NCBI GenBank assembly: GCA_029862205.1
Contig: JAOTXT010000008.1
Span: forward strand, 25,042-89,041
Direction of reading: 5' to 3'
From: Paracoccaceae bacterium
GTDB taxonomy: Bacteria > Pseudomonadota > Alphaproteobacteria > Rhodobacterales > Rhodobacteraceae
DNA length: 64,000 nucleotides
Position numbers and translations under genes: made by a program
Notes under the pieces: model-generated
The model's input: only the letters and a program-made list of their open reading frames with translations
Database searches by the model: none
Told to the model about the DNA's origin: nothing
Part shown: positions 15,755 to 25,059 of the stretch, piece by piece
Layout: each line of letters begins with the position of its first letter
How positions within the stretch are numbered: the first letter of the stretch is position 1

Positions 15755-18003
15755 TGGCACTCGACGACAAACTCGGGGTCAAGGACCGCACTTTCAAGAT
15801 CGTCGGCACCAGGCCGAACCGCCCGGACGGAATCGACAAGGTCACCGGCCGCGCCCGTTTCGGAGCGGACATGAACGCGCCAGGGATGCTGACCGGCCAT
15901 GTGCTGCGCAGCCCGCACCCCCATGCGCGGATCCGCGCGATCGACACTTCGAAGGCCGAGGCCCTTCCCGGCGTCAAGGCGGTGATCACCGCCAAGGATT
16001 TCGGCCACGTGCCTGACGACATGGCCGACGTGCTCGACCACTGCCTGGCGGGCGACAAGGTGCTCTATGACGGCCATGGGGTCGCGGCCATCGCCGCGGT
16101 CAGCCCGGCCGTCGCCAAGCAGGCCCTCAAGCTGATCGATGTGGACTACGAGGTCCTGCCCCACGTCACTGATGTCGACGCGGCGATGAAACCCGATGCG
16201 CCCGTCATCCGCGAGGCGGGCGGCGACGAGACCGTGCCGGACGGCATGTCGAAGAACGCGATGCATCGTTTCGAGTTCGGCCATGGCGATCCCGAGACCG
16301 GGTTTGGCGAGGCCGATCTGGTGATCGAGCGCAGCTTTAGAACCGAGGCCGCGCATCAGGGCTATATCGAACCCAATGCCTGCCTGGCGACGCTGGCACC
16401 CGACGGCCAGGCAGAGCTCTGGTGCTGCACGCAAGGGCACTACGCGGTGCGCGACATGTGCGCTGCGATCCTCGGCCTCGACAAGGGCATGTTGCGGGTC
16501 ACGGCGTCCGAGATCGGCGGCGGGTTCGGCGGCAAGACCACGGTCTTCATCGAGCCGATCGCCCTGATGTTGTCGAAGAAGACCGGGCGCCCGGTGAAGA
16601 TGGTGATGACCCGCGACGAGGTCTTCCGCGCCAGCGGGCCCACCGCCTCGACATCTTCGGATGTCAAGATCGGCATGACAAAGGACGGCACCATTACCGG
16701 CGCCTTCGCCGAGTTCCGCTACCAGGGCGGCGCCTATCCCGGCTCGCCGGTGGAATTCGGCGCCATGGCCTGCTTCGCGCCCTACGACCTGAAGCACGTC
16801 AAGACGGTTGGCTGGGATGTGGTGACGAACCGCCCGAAACAGGCGGCCTACCGGGCACCCGGCGCGCCGATGGCCGCCTTCGCGACCGAGAGCGTGATCG
16901 ACGAGCTTTGCCAGAAACTGGGTCTCGATCCGGTCGAGACGCGGCTCAAGAACGCGGCCAGCGAGGGCACCAAGTCGGCTTATGGCCCCACCTTTCCGCA
17001 AATCGGCGTCAAGGCGACGCTCGAGGCTGCAAAAGCGCACCCCCATTACGCCGCGCCCTTGGGCCCGAACCAGGGCCGCGGCGTGGCCACTGGGTTCTGG
17101 TTCAACTTCGGCGGCAATACCTGCGTCAGCCTGAACGTCAATGCCGACGGCACGGTCAGCCTGACCGAGGGCAACCCGGATATCGGTGGCTCGCGCGCTT
17201 CTATGACCATGATGGCGGCCGAGGAGCTGGGGATCCCCTACGACCGCATCCGCACGGTGATCGCCGATACGGGCTCGCTGGGTCTGAACGACGTAACCGA
17301 TGGCAGCCGGGTGACCTTCGCGGTCGGGCTCTCCACGATCAAGGCGGCCCGCGACGCGATCCGTGTCATGTGCGAGCGCGCGGCCATGGTCTGGGGCATC
17401 GACCCGGACGCAGTCGAGTGGGAGGACGGGCACGCCAAGCCGGCGGGCCCAAATGCGGGCCAGTTCCCGCCCATGTCGCTGGCCGAGATCGCGGCTCAGG
17501 CCTCGAATACCGGCGGCCCCATTGCCGGACACCACGAGGTCAATGCGGAAGGCGCGGGTGTCAGCTTCGCCACGCATCTGGTGGATTCGGAGGTCGACCC
17601 CGAGACCGGGGCGGTCAAGACTCTGCGCTACACGGTGTTCCAGGATGCCGGCAAGGCGGTGCATCCGTCCTATGTCGAGGGCCAGTTCCAGGGCGGCGCG
17701 GTGCAGGGCATCGGCTGGGCGCTGAACGAGGAATACATCTATGGCGAGGACGGCAAGCTGCAGAATGCGGGCTTCCTCGACTACCGGGTGCCCGTCGCCT
17801 CGGACCTGCCGATGATCGACACGGTGATTCTCGAGATCCCGAACCCCGGTCACCCCTATGGGGTGAGGGGCGTTGGCGAGACCTCAATCGTGCCGCCCTT
17901 GGCGGCGATCGCCAACTCGGTCTCGAACGCCGCCGGCGTGCGCCTGACCGACATCCCGATGTCGCCGCCCAAGGTGCTTGAGGCGATCGACGCCGCCGGG
18001 TAG
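15754..18003 (+). CDS. Molybdenum hydroxylase large subunit (CoxL form II / aldehyde oxidase-like)
   Basis: 749 aa. It is a xanthine-dehydrogenase-family molybdopterin-cytosine-dinucleotide subunit. Motifs include GGGFGGKTTVFIEPIA (about 255-270), QAAYRAPGAPMAAFATES (about 365-382) and a C-terminal GVRGVGETSIVPPLAAIANS with the conserved active-site Glu. The form I CO-dehydrogenase signature (AYxCSFR) is absent and replaced by AYRAPGA. A substrate other than CO, for instance an aldehyde, aromatic or purine, is therefore more likely. Confidence 0.93.
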   Translation: MALDDKLGVKDRTFKIVGTRPNRPDGIDKVTGRARFGADMNAPGMLTGHVLRSPHPHARIRAIDTSKAEALPGVKAVITAKDFGHVPDDMADVLDHCLAGDKVLYDGHGVAAIAAVSPAVAKQALKLIDVDYEVLPHVTDVDAAMKPDAPVIREAGGDETVPDGMSKNAMHRFEFGHGDPETGFGEADLVIERSFRTEAAHQGYIEPNACLATLAPDGQAELWCCTQGHYAVRDMCAAILGLDKGMLRVTASEIGGGFGGKTTVFIEPIALMLSKKTGRPVKMVMTRDEVFRASGPTASTSSDVKIGMTKDGTITGAFAEFRYQGGAYPGSPVEFGAMACFAPYDLKHVKTVGWDVVTNRPKQAAYRAPGAPMAAFATESVIDELCQKLGLDPVETRLKNAASEGTKSAYGPTFPQIGVKATLEAAKAHPHYAAPLGPNQGRGVATGFWFNFGGNTCVSLNVNADGTVSLTEGNPDIGGSRASMTMMAAEELGIPYDRIRTVIADTGSLGLNDVTDGSRVTFAVGLSTIKAARDAIRVMCERAAMVWGIDPDAVEWEDGHAKPAGPNAGQFPPMSLAEIAAQASNTGGPIAGHHEVNAEGAGVSFATHLVDSEVDPETGAVKTLRYTVFQDAGKAVHPSYVEGQFQGGAVQGIGWALNEEYIYGEDGKLQNAGFLDYRVPVASDLPMIDTVILEIPNPGHPYGVRGVGETSIVPPLAAIANSVSNAAGVRLTDIPMSPPKVLEAIDAAG

Positions 18004-18012
18004 CGCAGTCTG

Positions 18013-18258
18013 ATGGTCAAGGTCGCGATCTGGGGCTCGCTGCGTGAGGCGACCGAGGGCGCGGCCGAGGTCGAGGTTGAGGCCGCCAACCTCCGCCAGC
18101 TCCTCGACGGGCTGGCGGAACGCCACCCGGCGATCCGCCCCCAGATCGAGCGCGGTGTTTCGGTCTCGATCGACGGGCTGATCTTCAACGATTCCTGGTT
18201 CCAGCCGGTCAGCCCCGACAGCGAGGTGGTTCTGCTGCCGAGGATCGTGGGCGGTTAG
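18013..18258 (+). CDS. MoaD/ThiS family small sulfur-carrier-like protein
   Basis: 81 aa with a beta-grasp pattern and a C-terminal PRIVGG ending in the diglycine used for thiocarboxylation. It starts 10 bp after the large hydroxylase subunit, so it is probably co-expressed. It may supply sulfur for the molybdenum cofactor or the sulfido ligand (inference). Its stop overlaps the 3' end of the convergent HPF gene by 4 bp. Confidence 0.82.
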   Translation: MVKVAIWGSLREATEGAAEVEVEAANLRQLLDGLAERHPAIRPQIERGVSVSIDGLIFNDSWFQPVSPDSEVVLLPRIVGG

Positions 18259-18842
18259 CTCGACGCAGGCCGGTCGACGAACTTCTGTGCGCCAATCACC
18301 CGCACGGTGCTCGCATGAGCGCCCGCCGCGTCCTCGCCAGGGTCCACGACCAGTTCGACCGTGTCGCCAATGCTCAAGCCGTCGAATTCGCCGGCGACGA
18401 CCGCGTTCCGATGGAAGTAGACCGAGCGCCCGTCGGTCGTATCGATCTGGCCTGAACCCGCATGGGCGTCGATCTCGGCGATCCGGCCCTGCAGCGGTGC
18501 CGCCTGAACCTCGGGCCGGCCGGTATGCTCGTCCTTCCAGCGCCGCAGCTTGCGCTCCATCGCATCGAAGGCGTCCCGCACGGCCACCAGCACATCCGCA
18601 TGGGCAAAGTCGTTGCCTGGTCTCCGGTTGATCGATAGCTCTCCGCCGGGCACGGTCACGTCCACCCGAACCTCATACTGGTTCCCCTTCTGGTGCCGCC
18701 GATGCGCGGCCTCGACCACGACATGGCAGCCGGTGATCCTGTCGAAGAACTGCTCCAAACGCTCGACACGGTGGTTCACACGCGCCGTGACATGGTGTGC
18801 CGGTTCCATGTTGTGCCAAATGATCTCAACCGGGGTTTCCAT
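18255..18842 (-). CDS. Ribosome hibernation factor (HPF/RaiA-like) with C-terminal cold-shock-like domain
   Basis: 195 aa. Residues 1-105 match the HPF/RaiA fold (VEIIWHNMEPAHHVTARVNHRVERLEQFF, then YEVRVDVTVPGGEL). Residues about 118-190 resemble a cold-shock domain (GRIAEIDAHAGSGQIDTTDG, then SVYFHRNAV). The HPF part would bind the idle 30S/70S ribosome, while the second domain suggests nucleic-acid binding. It is the third gene of a minus-strand run with the HhH protein and DUF2267, consistent with a dormancy or low-oxygen response. Confidence 0.88.
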   Translation of the reverse strand: METPVEIIWHNMEPAHHVTARVNHRVERLEQFFDRITGCHVVVEAAHRRHQKGNQYEVRVDVTVPGGELSINRRPGNDFAHADVLVAVRDAFDAMERKLRRWKDEHTGRPEVQAAPLQGRIAEIDAHAGSGQIDTTDGRSVYFHRNAVVAGEFDGLSIGDTVELVVDPGEDAAGAHASTVRVIGAQKFVDRPASS

Positions 18843-18875
18843 GCTATTCCTCCGTTCATCCGTGGCGTCGACTGG

Positions 18876-19802
18876 CTAGCGTTTCTCCACTCGGTCCGAT
18901 TGCGATCGAACCAGTGAGGCCGCCTGCACCTCTCCGAAATAATGGGCGCGGCACTCCGCCTCGCGCCCTCTCACGACACGGCGTCCCTCCAGGGGACCGC
19001 GCGTCTCGGTCACGACCGTGCGCTGGTGCTCCGGGCCGCCGTCGCGGCCGAAATAGATCACCACCCAGTCGTGGGTGCGGCCGAGTTCGTGGGCCAATGC
19101 GGTGTTCGAGAACAGAGCGGTCATCGACCAGCCATCGCGGTCCTCATGCAGGATCGGCAGCCACGCCTCGCCATCGGGGTTGAACCGCTTCGGCGCGATC
19201 CTCCGCAGCCGCCCTTCGGCGGCGCCACGACGATACGCGGCATCGGCTTCGAGCAGGAGGGCCACGGGCGGCTCCTCGTGGTCTTCCGGGCCGCGGCGCC
19301 GGCGGCGCGCCAGCATCGCCGCCAGTGAATCGCGGATCGCGGCGGTCTTGCGGCGGCCGATCCCGGGCACCGCTTCCAGACGCCCGTCATGTGCGGCGAT
19401 CTCCAAGGCCTCGAGCGTATCCACATGCAGATGGTCGTGCAGCGCCCGCGCGGTCTCGGGCCCGACCCCCGGCAGCGCCCGGAAAAGATCCTCCGGCTCG
19501 GTTCCACCACGCAGGCGCTCGAGCTGCATCCAGCGTCCCGTCTCGACCATCTCGTCAATCGCGCGTGCCAGGCTGGGACCGATATTGCGCAGGTCTATCA
19601 ATCCCTTGAGCCCCTCACGCGCCAGGATGGCCGCCGGGTCTTCGTCCAGCCTTCGCACCGTTTCGGCGCCCATCCGGTAGGCACGGACCCGGAACCGATT
19701 GGCCCCTTGTGTCGCGAGCAGTTCCGCCGCCTCGGCCAAGCGATCGGCGATTTGGCCGCGCGACAGACGCCCGACGGCTACCTGGGCATCAACACCATCC
19801 AT
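18876..19802 (-). CDS. Helix-hairpin-helix DNA-binding protein, PolX N-terminal-like, no polymerase active site
   Basis: 308 aa. The N-terminal 180 residues match the 8-kDa and HhH regions of bacterial PolX/DNA polymerase beta family proteins (NRFRVRAYRMGAETVRRL, GLIDLRNIGPSLARAI, ALPGVGPETARALHDHL, AVPGIGRRKTAAI). The C-terminal 120 residues are not a polymerase palm, and I see no catalytic Asp triad or PHP phosphoesterase. It probably binds DNA ends or gaps. It lies between DUF2267 (12-bp gap) and HPF (33-bp gap). Confidence 0.75.
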   Translation of the reverse strand: MDGVDAQVAVGRLSRGQIADRLAEAAELLATQGANRFRVRAYRMGAETVRRLDEDPAAILAREGLKGLIDLRNIGPSLARAIDEMVETGRWMQLERLRGGTEPEDLFRALPGVGPETARALHDHLHVDTLEALEIAAHDGRLEAVPGIGRRKTAAIRDSLAAMLARRRRRGPEDHEEPPVALLLEADAAYRRGAAEGRLRRIAPKRFNPDGEAWLPILHEDRDGWSMTALFSNTALAHELGRTHDWVVIYFGRDGGPEHQRTVVTETRGPLEGRRVVRGREAECRAHYFGEVQAASLVRSQSDRVEKR

Positions 19803-19814
19803 GTGCCAACCCGC

Positions 19815-20255
19815 TCACGTAACGACATTCTCGGCGAATAAGTCCTTCAGCTCCTCCGGCATTGCGCGGCGCACGTCCTCGATCTCGCCTGCCGTGACGT
19901 GCATCTTCATCACGTCGACGAACTCGCGGAACGCGGCTTCGGCGTCGAAGTCGGGATCGTCCGAAAACGCCTCGCTCACCGGCGCGAGGAATTCGTCGAT
20001 CGTCCGCGTCTTGACCGGTGTCCGGGCGGGACGCCAGCCTTCGTAGAAAATCCCCCGCATCAGCATCGGCAACTGCGCGCTAAGTTGCGCCGCCTCGGTG
20101 ACCGATAGCCGGTCGCGCAGCGCATGAAGGCAAGTTCGGAGCAGACGGTAGCCCTTCCGTCTCTCGTCCCATCCCAGCCGCGCGGTAATTTCGTGGAGCC
20201 AGGTATTGGTCGCATGGACCGTGTCGTCGAATGCGGACAAGCCGGTCATGCTCAT
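19815..20255 (-). CDS. DUF2267 family protein
   Basis: 146 aa, mostly helical, with the DUF2267 pattern: HATNTWLHEITARLGWDERRKGYRLLRTCLHALRDRL, then LPMLMRGIFYEGW. The molecular function is unknown; homologues often sit with stress and dormancy genes. The start is ATG 20255 with GAAGGAG upstream. It leads the minus-strand operon DUF2267-HhH-HPF, and its promoter region is shared with the divergent groEL. Confidence 0.85.
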   Translation of the reverse strand: MSMTGLSAFDDTVHATNTWLHEITARLGWDERRKGYRLLRTCLHALRDRLSVTEAAQLSAQLPMLMRGIFYEGWRPARTPVKTRTIDEFLAPVSEAFSDDPDFDAEAAFREFVDVMKMHVTAGEIEDVRRAMPEELKDLFAENVVT

Positions 20256-20316
20256 GGCGCTCTCCTTCGTCAGATGGATAATTCTTTTATTTTCCGCCTG
20301 ATTGGCCGCATGCGGC

Positions 20317-20330
20317 GTGACATATGTCAA
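20317..20330. promoter_or_regulatory. FNR/Nnr-like dyad GTGAC-ATAT-GTCAA
   Basis: It matches the TTGAY-N4-RTCAA consensus except for the first base, and its core TGACATATGTCA is a perfect 12-bp palindrome. It lies between DUF2267 (61 bp away) and groEL (101 bp away), so it could control both in response to low oxygen or NO. Confidence 0.6.
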
Positions 20331-20431
20331 ACGGCACCCCGGTTGATGGGCGTCAATTCGGATCTGGCGCATCAGGTCTATTCCTCAGGCTGCCGTATTT
20401 CGCTTCACCAGATCCAGGCAGGAGGGTTTTG

Positions 20432-22057
20432 ATGGCCTACAAGCAAATCCTGTTCCGCTCGGCCGCCCGCGAAAAGCTGCTCGCCGGGACCCGCGCTCTT
20501 GCCGATGCGGTCCGCGTGACCCTCGGCCCAAAGTCGAAATCTGTTCTTATCCAGCGCAAGTGGGGTACGCCGATCGTCTGCAATGACGGCGTCACTATCG
20601 CCAAGGAAGTGAAGCTGAAGGACCCGGAAGAAGATCTGGGCGCGCAGATGCTGCGTCAGGTGGCCGAGAAGACCGGGGACGCGGTCGGCGACGGCACCTC
20701 GACCGCGACGATTCTCGCGCAGGCGATCTTCTCCGACGGGTTGCGAAACGTGGTCGCCGGCGCCTCGGCGGTCGATATCAGGCGGGGGCTCGACCTCGGC
20801 CTGGAAGCAGCGACCGAAGCGCTGAAAAAGCTCTCGGAGCCGGTGCGCACCAGCACCGAGAAGGCTCAGGTCGCAACGATCTCGGCCCATAACGACCCGT
20901 CGATCGGCGCGTTGGTGGCCGAGGCGATGGACAAGGTGGGCGACGAGGGCGCGATCACCGTCGAGGATTCACGCACTACCGAAACCGTGCTGGAGGTCGT
21001 CGAGGGGATGCAGTTCGATCGGGGCTACATCTCGCCTTACTTCGTGACCGAGGTCGAGGGGTTGACCTGCGAGCTCGAGAACGTCGTCGTCTTGCTGTAC
21101 GACAAGAAACTCTCGAACCTGCGTCCGCTGGTGCCGCTCTTGGAGGCGGTCGTCCAGCAAACCACGCCTATCCTGGTGATCGCGGAGGACGTAACCGACG
21201 AGGCGTTGGCCGCCCTTGTCGTGAACCGGCTCCGCGGTGGCATGAAGGTGGTGGCGGTCAAGGCCCCTGGCTTCGGCGACCGGCGCCGGGCGATGATCGA
21301 GGACATCGCGGTACTGACGGGCGGCCAATTGGTCTCCGAGGAGCTCGGCATCAGCCTTGAGAAGGTGCAGATCGACCAGCTTGGCCGGGCAAGCCGCGTC
21401 GTGGTGACAAAGGATTCCACGACCATCGTCGGCGGCGGCGGCGACAAGGCCGAGATCGAGGCCCGGATCCAGCAGATCAGCCGCCAAATCGAAGACGCGA
21501 CCAGCGATTATGACCGCGAAAAGCTGGAGGAGCGCATGGCCAAGCTATCGGGCGGCGTCGCCGTGGTCCGCGTCGGCGCGCCCTCCGAGGCGGAGGTTAA
21601 GAGCCGGAAAGAGGCCCTGGACGACGCGATCAGCTCGACCAAGGCGGCAGTCGAGGAAGGCATCGTGCCCGGTGGCGGGCTCGCGCTCCTGCGCTGCACT
21701 GAGGCGATCGAGGCGGCCGCGCAATCGGCGGAGGGCGATGTCCGCACAGGATTTCAGATCCTCGCCCGTGCCCTGACGGCTCCGGCGCGCCAGATCGCGG
21801 ACAATTCGGCGGTCGATGGCGGCGTCGTGGTCGCGCGGATGCTTGAGGGCGAGGGCGCCTATGGCTTCGATGCCTCGAAGAACGAATATGTGGACCTGAT
21901 CGAGATCGGCATCGTCGATCCGACCAAGGTAGTGCGCATCGCGCTTCAGAACGCCGTGTCTGTCGCTGGCATCCTGATGCTGACAGAAGCGACGATGACC
22001 GAGATCGAGGAGGAGAAGGACCAAGCGCAGAATCGCGCGATGCAACCGGAGCTTTGA
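20432..22057 (+). CDS. groEL: Chaperonin GroEL (solitary copy)
   Basis: 541 aa from ATG 20432 (GGAGGG upstream). It contains canonical GroEL motifs: [45 protein letters not shown] (ATPase Asp) and [16 protein letters not shown]. No groES is adjacent, and the C-terminus ends QNRAMQPEL without the GGM-rich tail of housekeeping GroEL. The N-terminus [21 protein letters not shown] also diverges from the usual start. It is probably an accessory, stress-induced chaperonin under the divergent dyad at 20317. Confidence 0.93.
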   Translation: MAYKQILFRSAAREKLLAGTRALADAVRVTLGPKSKSVLIQRKWGTPIVCNDGVTIAKEVKLKDPEEDLGAQMLRQVAEKTGDAVGDGTSTATILAQAIFSDGLRNVVAGASAVDIRRGLDLGLEAATEALKKLSEPVRTSTEKAQVATISAHNDPSIGALVAEAMDKVGDEGAITVEDSRTTETVLEVVEGMQFDRGYISPYFVTEVEGLTCELENVVVLLYDKKLSNLRPLVPLLEAVVQQTTPILVIAEDVTDEALAALVVNRLRGGMKVVAVKAPGFGDRRRAMIEDIAVLTGGQLVSEELGISLEKVQIDQLGRASRVVVTKDSTTIVGGGGDKAEIEARIQQISRQIEDATSDYDREKLEERMAKLSGGVAVVRVGAPSEAEVKSRKEALDDAISSTKAAVEEGIVPGGGLALLRCTEAIEAAAQSAEGDVRTGFQILARALTAPARQIADNSAVDGGVVVARMLEGEGAYGFDASKNEYVDLIEIGIVDPTKVVRIALQNAVSVAGILMLTEATMTEIEEEKDQAQNRAMQPEL

Positions 22058-22073
22058 TCCGTTGCCCCGCCTG

Positions 22074-22382
22074 TCAGTCGGTGGGCTTCAGCGACATGAT
22101 ATAGGCGGCCAGCGCGTCGAACTCTGGCGCCGATAAATTCAGATCCGGCATCGGCGGATGAGGATCGGCAAGCCATGCCTTCAACGCCGTTTCCGATTGG
22201 TATGGCTCAGCCGCAACCGCCGGAAATGGCGGGCCAACGTCTCCGCCCGGCGTGTTTGGTGCGATGACATGGCACCCGACGCACCAGCGCGATGCGAGCT
22301 CCTTGCCGCGCGTGATCTCGTCGCCGAACGCCGGCGCGGCGCCAAGCGCTGTAACGGCGATGGTCAGGCACAAACGTCGCAT
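22074..22382 (-). CDS. Small monoheme cytochrome c, exported
   Basis: 102 aa. It has a signal peptide (MRRLCLTIAVTALGAAPAFG), one heme site WCVGCHV and a distal Met (PPMPDLNL). It is a periplasmic electron carrier. It resembles the C-terminal half of the nearby 249-aa diheme protein (both have a WC..CHV site and end in LAAYIMSLK), suggesting duplication. Convergent with groEL. ATG 22382 is chosen because it opens the signal peptide. Confidence 0.85.
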   Translation of the reverse strand: MRRLCLTIAVTALGAAPAFGDEITRGKELASRWCVGCHVIAPNTPGGDVGPPFPAVAAEPYQSETALKAWLADPHPPMPDLNLSAPEFDALAAYIMSLKPTD

Positions 22383-22551
22383 ATCAATCCCCCATGTCAT
22401 CCCAAGCGATCCTTCGATCCACGACAAAGAAGGTGATCTCTTCTTTGAATTGATCGCATACTTTCCCGATCCAGGATTTGCGCTCGGTCAAGGACCGCAC
22501 AGTCTCCCGCCCCTATCATTTTCGGCAAATCGAAACGGTACGGCGAAAACC

Positions 22552-23085
22552 ATGCAATACCGCGACCTGACGCCAGAGGAATGCCGCCAGGCACGCACGC
22601 TCCTCGAATCGGTCGGCCTCGACGACCAGGTGCACCATTTCATGCACGCCATGACCGAGGCCGATTTCGACGAATGGGAGCGGCGCGCCCAGACCCATCG
22701 GATGATCGGGTGCTTCGACCACGAGCGCCTGGTGGGGTTCGCGCAGATCGCACCCAATGCCGAACAGTCCGAGTCCTCGCTCTTCGTCACGGCGGGGCAC
22801 CGCAAGCAGGGCATCGGCACCGCGCTCTTCCAACGCGCCTGCGAGGTGGCGCGCGCCCAAGGCGCGCACTTCCTGACCATCCTGGCAACCCGCGGCGATG
22901 CCCAGATGCTGGACCTCGCCGCCCGCAACGAGGGCCTGAGCATCTACCGGCACGGAAAGTCGATGATCCTGCCGGGCGAGGATCACGCCAATGCCCGGTG
23001 GCTGGCATTCGACCTGGACACCATGCCGGCGGAGACCTGGTTCAAGCGCACCCTGCGGCAGGTTCGTGAACACATGACCCTTTGA
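22552..23085 (+). CDS. GNAT family N-acetyltransferase
   Basis: 177 aa. It has a GNAT core: RMIGCFDHERLVGFAQIA, followed by the acetyl-CoA motif TAGHRKQGIGTALFQRACEVAR. The substrate is unknown. The ribosome site is weak. It lies between two cytochrome c genes on the opposite strand, so it is not in their operon. Confidence 0.8.
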   Translation: MQYRDLTPEECRQARTLLESVGLDDQVHHFMHAMTEADFDEWERRAQTHRMIGCFDHERLVGFAQIAPNAEQSESSLFVTAGHRKQGIGTALFQRACEVARAQGAHFLTILATRGDAQMLDLAARNEGLSIYRHGKSMILPGEDHANARWLAFDLDTMPAETWFKRTLRQVREHMTL

Positions 23086-23139
23086 GGTCGCGGCCTGCGG
23101 CTCGCCGCCGCAAGCCCGCCTCCGGCATCCGCGCTGAAA

Positions 23140-23889
23140 TCACCGCTTCAGCGACATGATGTAGGCCGCCAGATCACTGAAATCGTTGTCGTTGAGATTG
23201 AGAAACTCCGGCATGTTGGGGTGCGGCACCGAAAGCCAATCGCGGATCGCCTCCTCGCTGGACCCCTCGCGCGCCGCGACGCTCGCGAAGGCAGGCCCGA
23301 CGTCACCGCCTTCGCCCTCGGCGTCGACGACATGGCAGGTCGTGCACCACCGTTCGGCAAGCATGTAACCCCGGGTCATGTTCCCGATCCGGCCCACATC
23401 CAGATCGCTTAAGGCGGAATCGATGCCCCAAGGATCCCACTCCTCCTCCAACGCGGAAAACGGCTCGTCGATCGTCCATCCGCGCATGACCTCGGGAATA
23501 TCGCTTTCGGTGAACGTGCTTTGCCGCTCGGGGCTCGCAATGAAGGCCGCGAGATCGGAAATCTCGTTTCCGGTCAGCGCGATCTGATAACCAAACTCCA
23601 TCGATTGCAGAAACGCCATCGCCGCCGCACCGCGCCACATCCGGGCCGCGAAGTCGACGGGATCGACAGTGCTGCTGTCGGCCGCTGCATCAAGCGCCGG
23701 ACCGGCCGAGCCACCGACACCATTGATGGCGTGGCAGACCACGCAGCCCTTGGACGCAAACAGGAACCGCCCCCGTTCGGCATCGGGGATGGGGACCACG
23801 AGTTTCGGCGCGGCAACCTCTTGCGCGGCCGCGAAGCTCGGGATCAGCACTGCAACCGCCAGGTAAATCCAAATCCGCATCGTCCTCAT
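23140..23889 (-). CDS. Diheme cytochrome c, exported
   Basis: 249 aa. It has a signal peptide (MRTMRIWIYLAVAVLIPSFAAA) and two heme c sites, CVVCHAING (about residue 50) and CTTCHVVDA (about 187). Each half has a Met-containing distal segment, so this is a tandem of two class I-like domains. ATG 23889 has GGAGG 9 nt upstream. The C-terminal half resembles the 102-aa cytochrome at 22074. It probably serves periplasmic electron transfer in respiration. Confidence 0.87.
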   Translation of the reverse strand: MRTMRIWIYLAVAVLIPSFAAAQEVAAPKLVVPIPDAERGRFLFASKGCVVCHAINGVGGSAGPALDAAADSSTVDPVDFAARMWRGAAAMAFLQSMEFGYQIALTGNEISDLAAFIASPERQSTFTESDIPEVMRGWTIDEPFSALEEEWDPWGIDSALSDLDVGRIGNMTRGYMLAERWCTTCHVVDAEGEGGDVGPAFASVAAREGSSEEAIRDWLSVPHPNMPEFLNLNDNDFSDLAAYIMSLKR

Positions 23890-23991
23890 GAATGCATCCT
23901 CCATGCTCTCTTGATGCAATCACCCCACAGAAATCATAACCGCGCGGAGATCAAGCTATGCCCGATTGCGCCCAACGCGCCCGGTGCGCAA

Positions 23992-24003
23992 TGAGATCGA
24001 TCA
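23992..24003. promoter_or_regulatory. Weak FNR-like core TGA-N6-TCA
   Basis: TGAGATCGATCA lies about 100 bp upstream of the diheme cytochrome start. Only the core bases match, and the outer bases do not. Confidence 0.2.
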
Positions 24004-24123
24004 AATAGTGGAAATTTGGCTGCCCCGCGAAAGTGGTGCGCCCCGCGCGGGACGACTTGCCAAACCGGTGTCCGAGGGGATCTTGGAGCCGTCGAGCATT
24101 GGTCCGCTTCGTCCGCCGGGTTG

Positions 24124-25059
24124 TCAGGTCGTATCGGCAATGAAATGCGGGCGGATGTCGGTGATCTCGTGCAAGCGATCCGGATTCGCCGCCTTCATCA
24201 GCCCGTGGTTCATCACCAAGACGGTCTGCCAGCCCATGGCAGCGCCGCCTAGCACGTCCGTGTGCAGCGTGTCGCCGACCATTGCGATTCGATGTGCTGG
24301 CACGCCCTGACCGATCCTTGCGGCGGCCATGTGGAAAACGCCCTCGAACGGCTTGCCATGGAATTGCGGCACGACCTCCGTCCGGTCTTCGATCTCGTGG
24401 GCGAAGAGGCCTGGCTCGGCCGAGAAGCCGTCTTCGCGTGGCGCCGCAAGATCGGGGTTGCCGACCAGAACCGGCCGAGGGCGCGCACGCAGCGCCGCCA
24501 GCAGCAGCGCCTGGCGGTCCCTGTTCCAGGCCCCGGTGCTGAGGAGCGCGAAGCCGTCCATGGCCGCGTAGTCCGCCGGATCGTCGCCCAGCAAACTGGC
24601 CTGGGGCACGATCGACCCGATCTCGGAGCCGGCCGTGGCGGCGAAACCCCACCGCATGTGCCGGCGTCCGGCCATCGCCGCGGCCAAGGCGTCGCGGCTC
24701 GAGATCAGGTCGTCGTCCGCAAAGTCGAAGCCCATTTCCCGGTATTTCGCCAGCCGGTCTCTGGCGGGCCGGGTCGCGCCGTTCGTCAGGACCAGGACGC
24801 GCTTGCCGGCGGCCCTGAGCGCGGCCACCCGCGCCGGCGCACCGGGCACGACGCTGGCGCCCACATTGAGCACCCCATAGCCATCGAGCACGAAAACGTC
24901 GATCTCGCCGGCGAGTTCGCCTAAATTGCGGATCCGGCGGCTGACCGCGGGGAACGTCGCCGCAGGCAAGCGCGGCCGCACTTCTTCATACCGCCGCCAG
25001 GCCCATTGGGCGTCCATTAGAGCGCCGAGACGAGTGTCTGGCCGCTCAGATGATGGCAT
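24124..25059 (-). CDS. HAD-superfamily class IIA phosphatase
   Basis: 311 aa from ATG 25059 (AAGG 6 nt upstream, overlapping the phnE stop). ATG 25017 (MDAQWAW) is the alternative start. HAD motif I is VFVLDGYGVLN, motif II is VLVLTNGATR, and the C-terminal motif is PAHRIAMVGDTLHTDVLGGAAMGW. It resembles p-nitrophenyl phosphatase/NagD-type enzymes (the TIGR01459-like group). It lies at the end of phnDCEE, so release of phosphate from an imported phospho-compound is plausible (inference). Confidence 0.85.
   Translation of the reverse strand: MPSSERPDTRLGALMDAQWAWRRYEEVRPRLPAATFPAVSRRIRNLGELAGEIDVFVLDGYGVLNVGASVVPGAPARVAALRAAGKRVLVLTNGATRPARDRLAKYREMGFDFADDDLISSRDALAAAMAGRRHMRWGFAATAGSEIGSIVPQASLLGDDPADYAAMDGFALLSTGAWNRDRQALLLAALRARPRPVLVGNPDLAAPREDGFSAEPGLFAHEIEDRTEVVPQFHGKPFEGVFHMAAARIGQGVPAHRIAMVGDTLHTDVLGGAAMGWQTVLVMNHGLMKAANPDRLHEITDIRPHFIADTT

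Noticed and set aside
15682-17853. A 723-aa minus-strand ORF
   Set aside because: It is the antisense shadow of the molybdenum hydroxylase large subunit, with His/Asp/Arg-rich composition and no domain.
22478-22491. FNR-type box TTGCG-CTCG-GTCAA before the GNAT gene
   Set aside because: One half-site lacks TGA; it is similar to the real box at 38950 but too weak to call.
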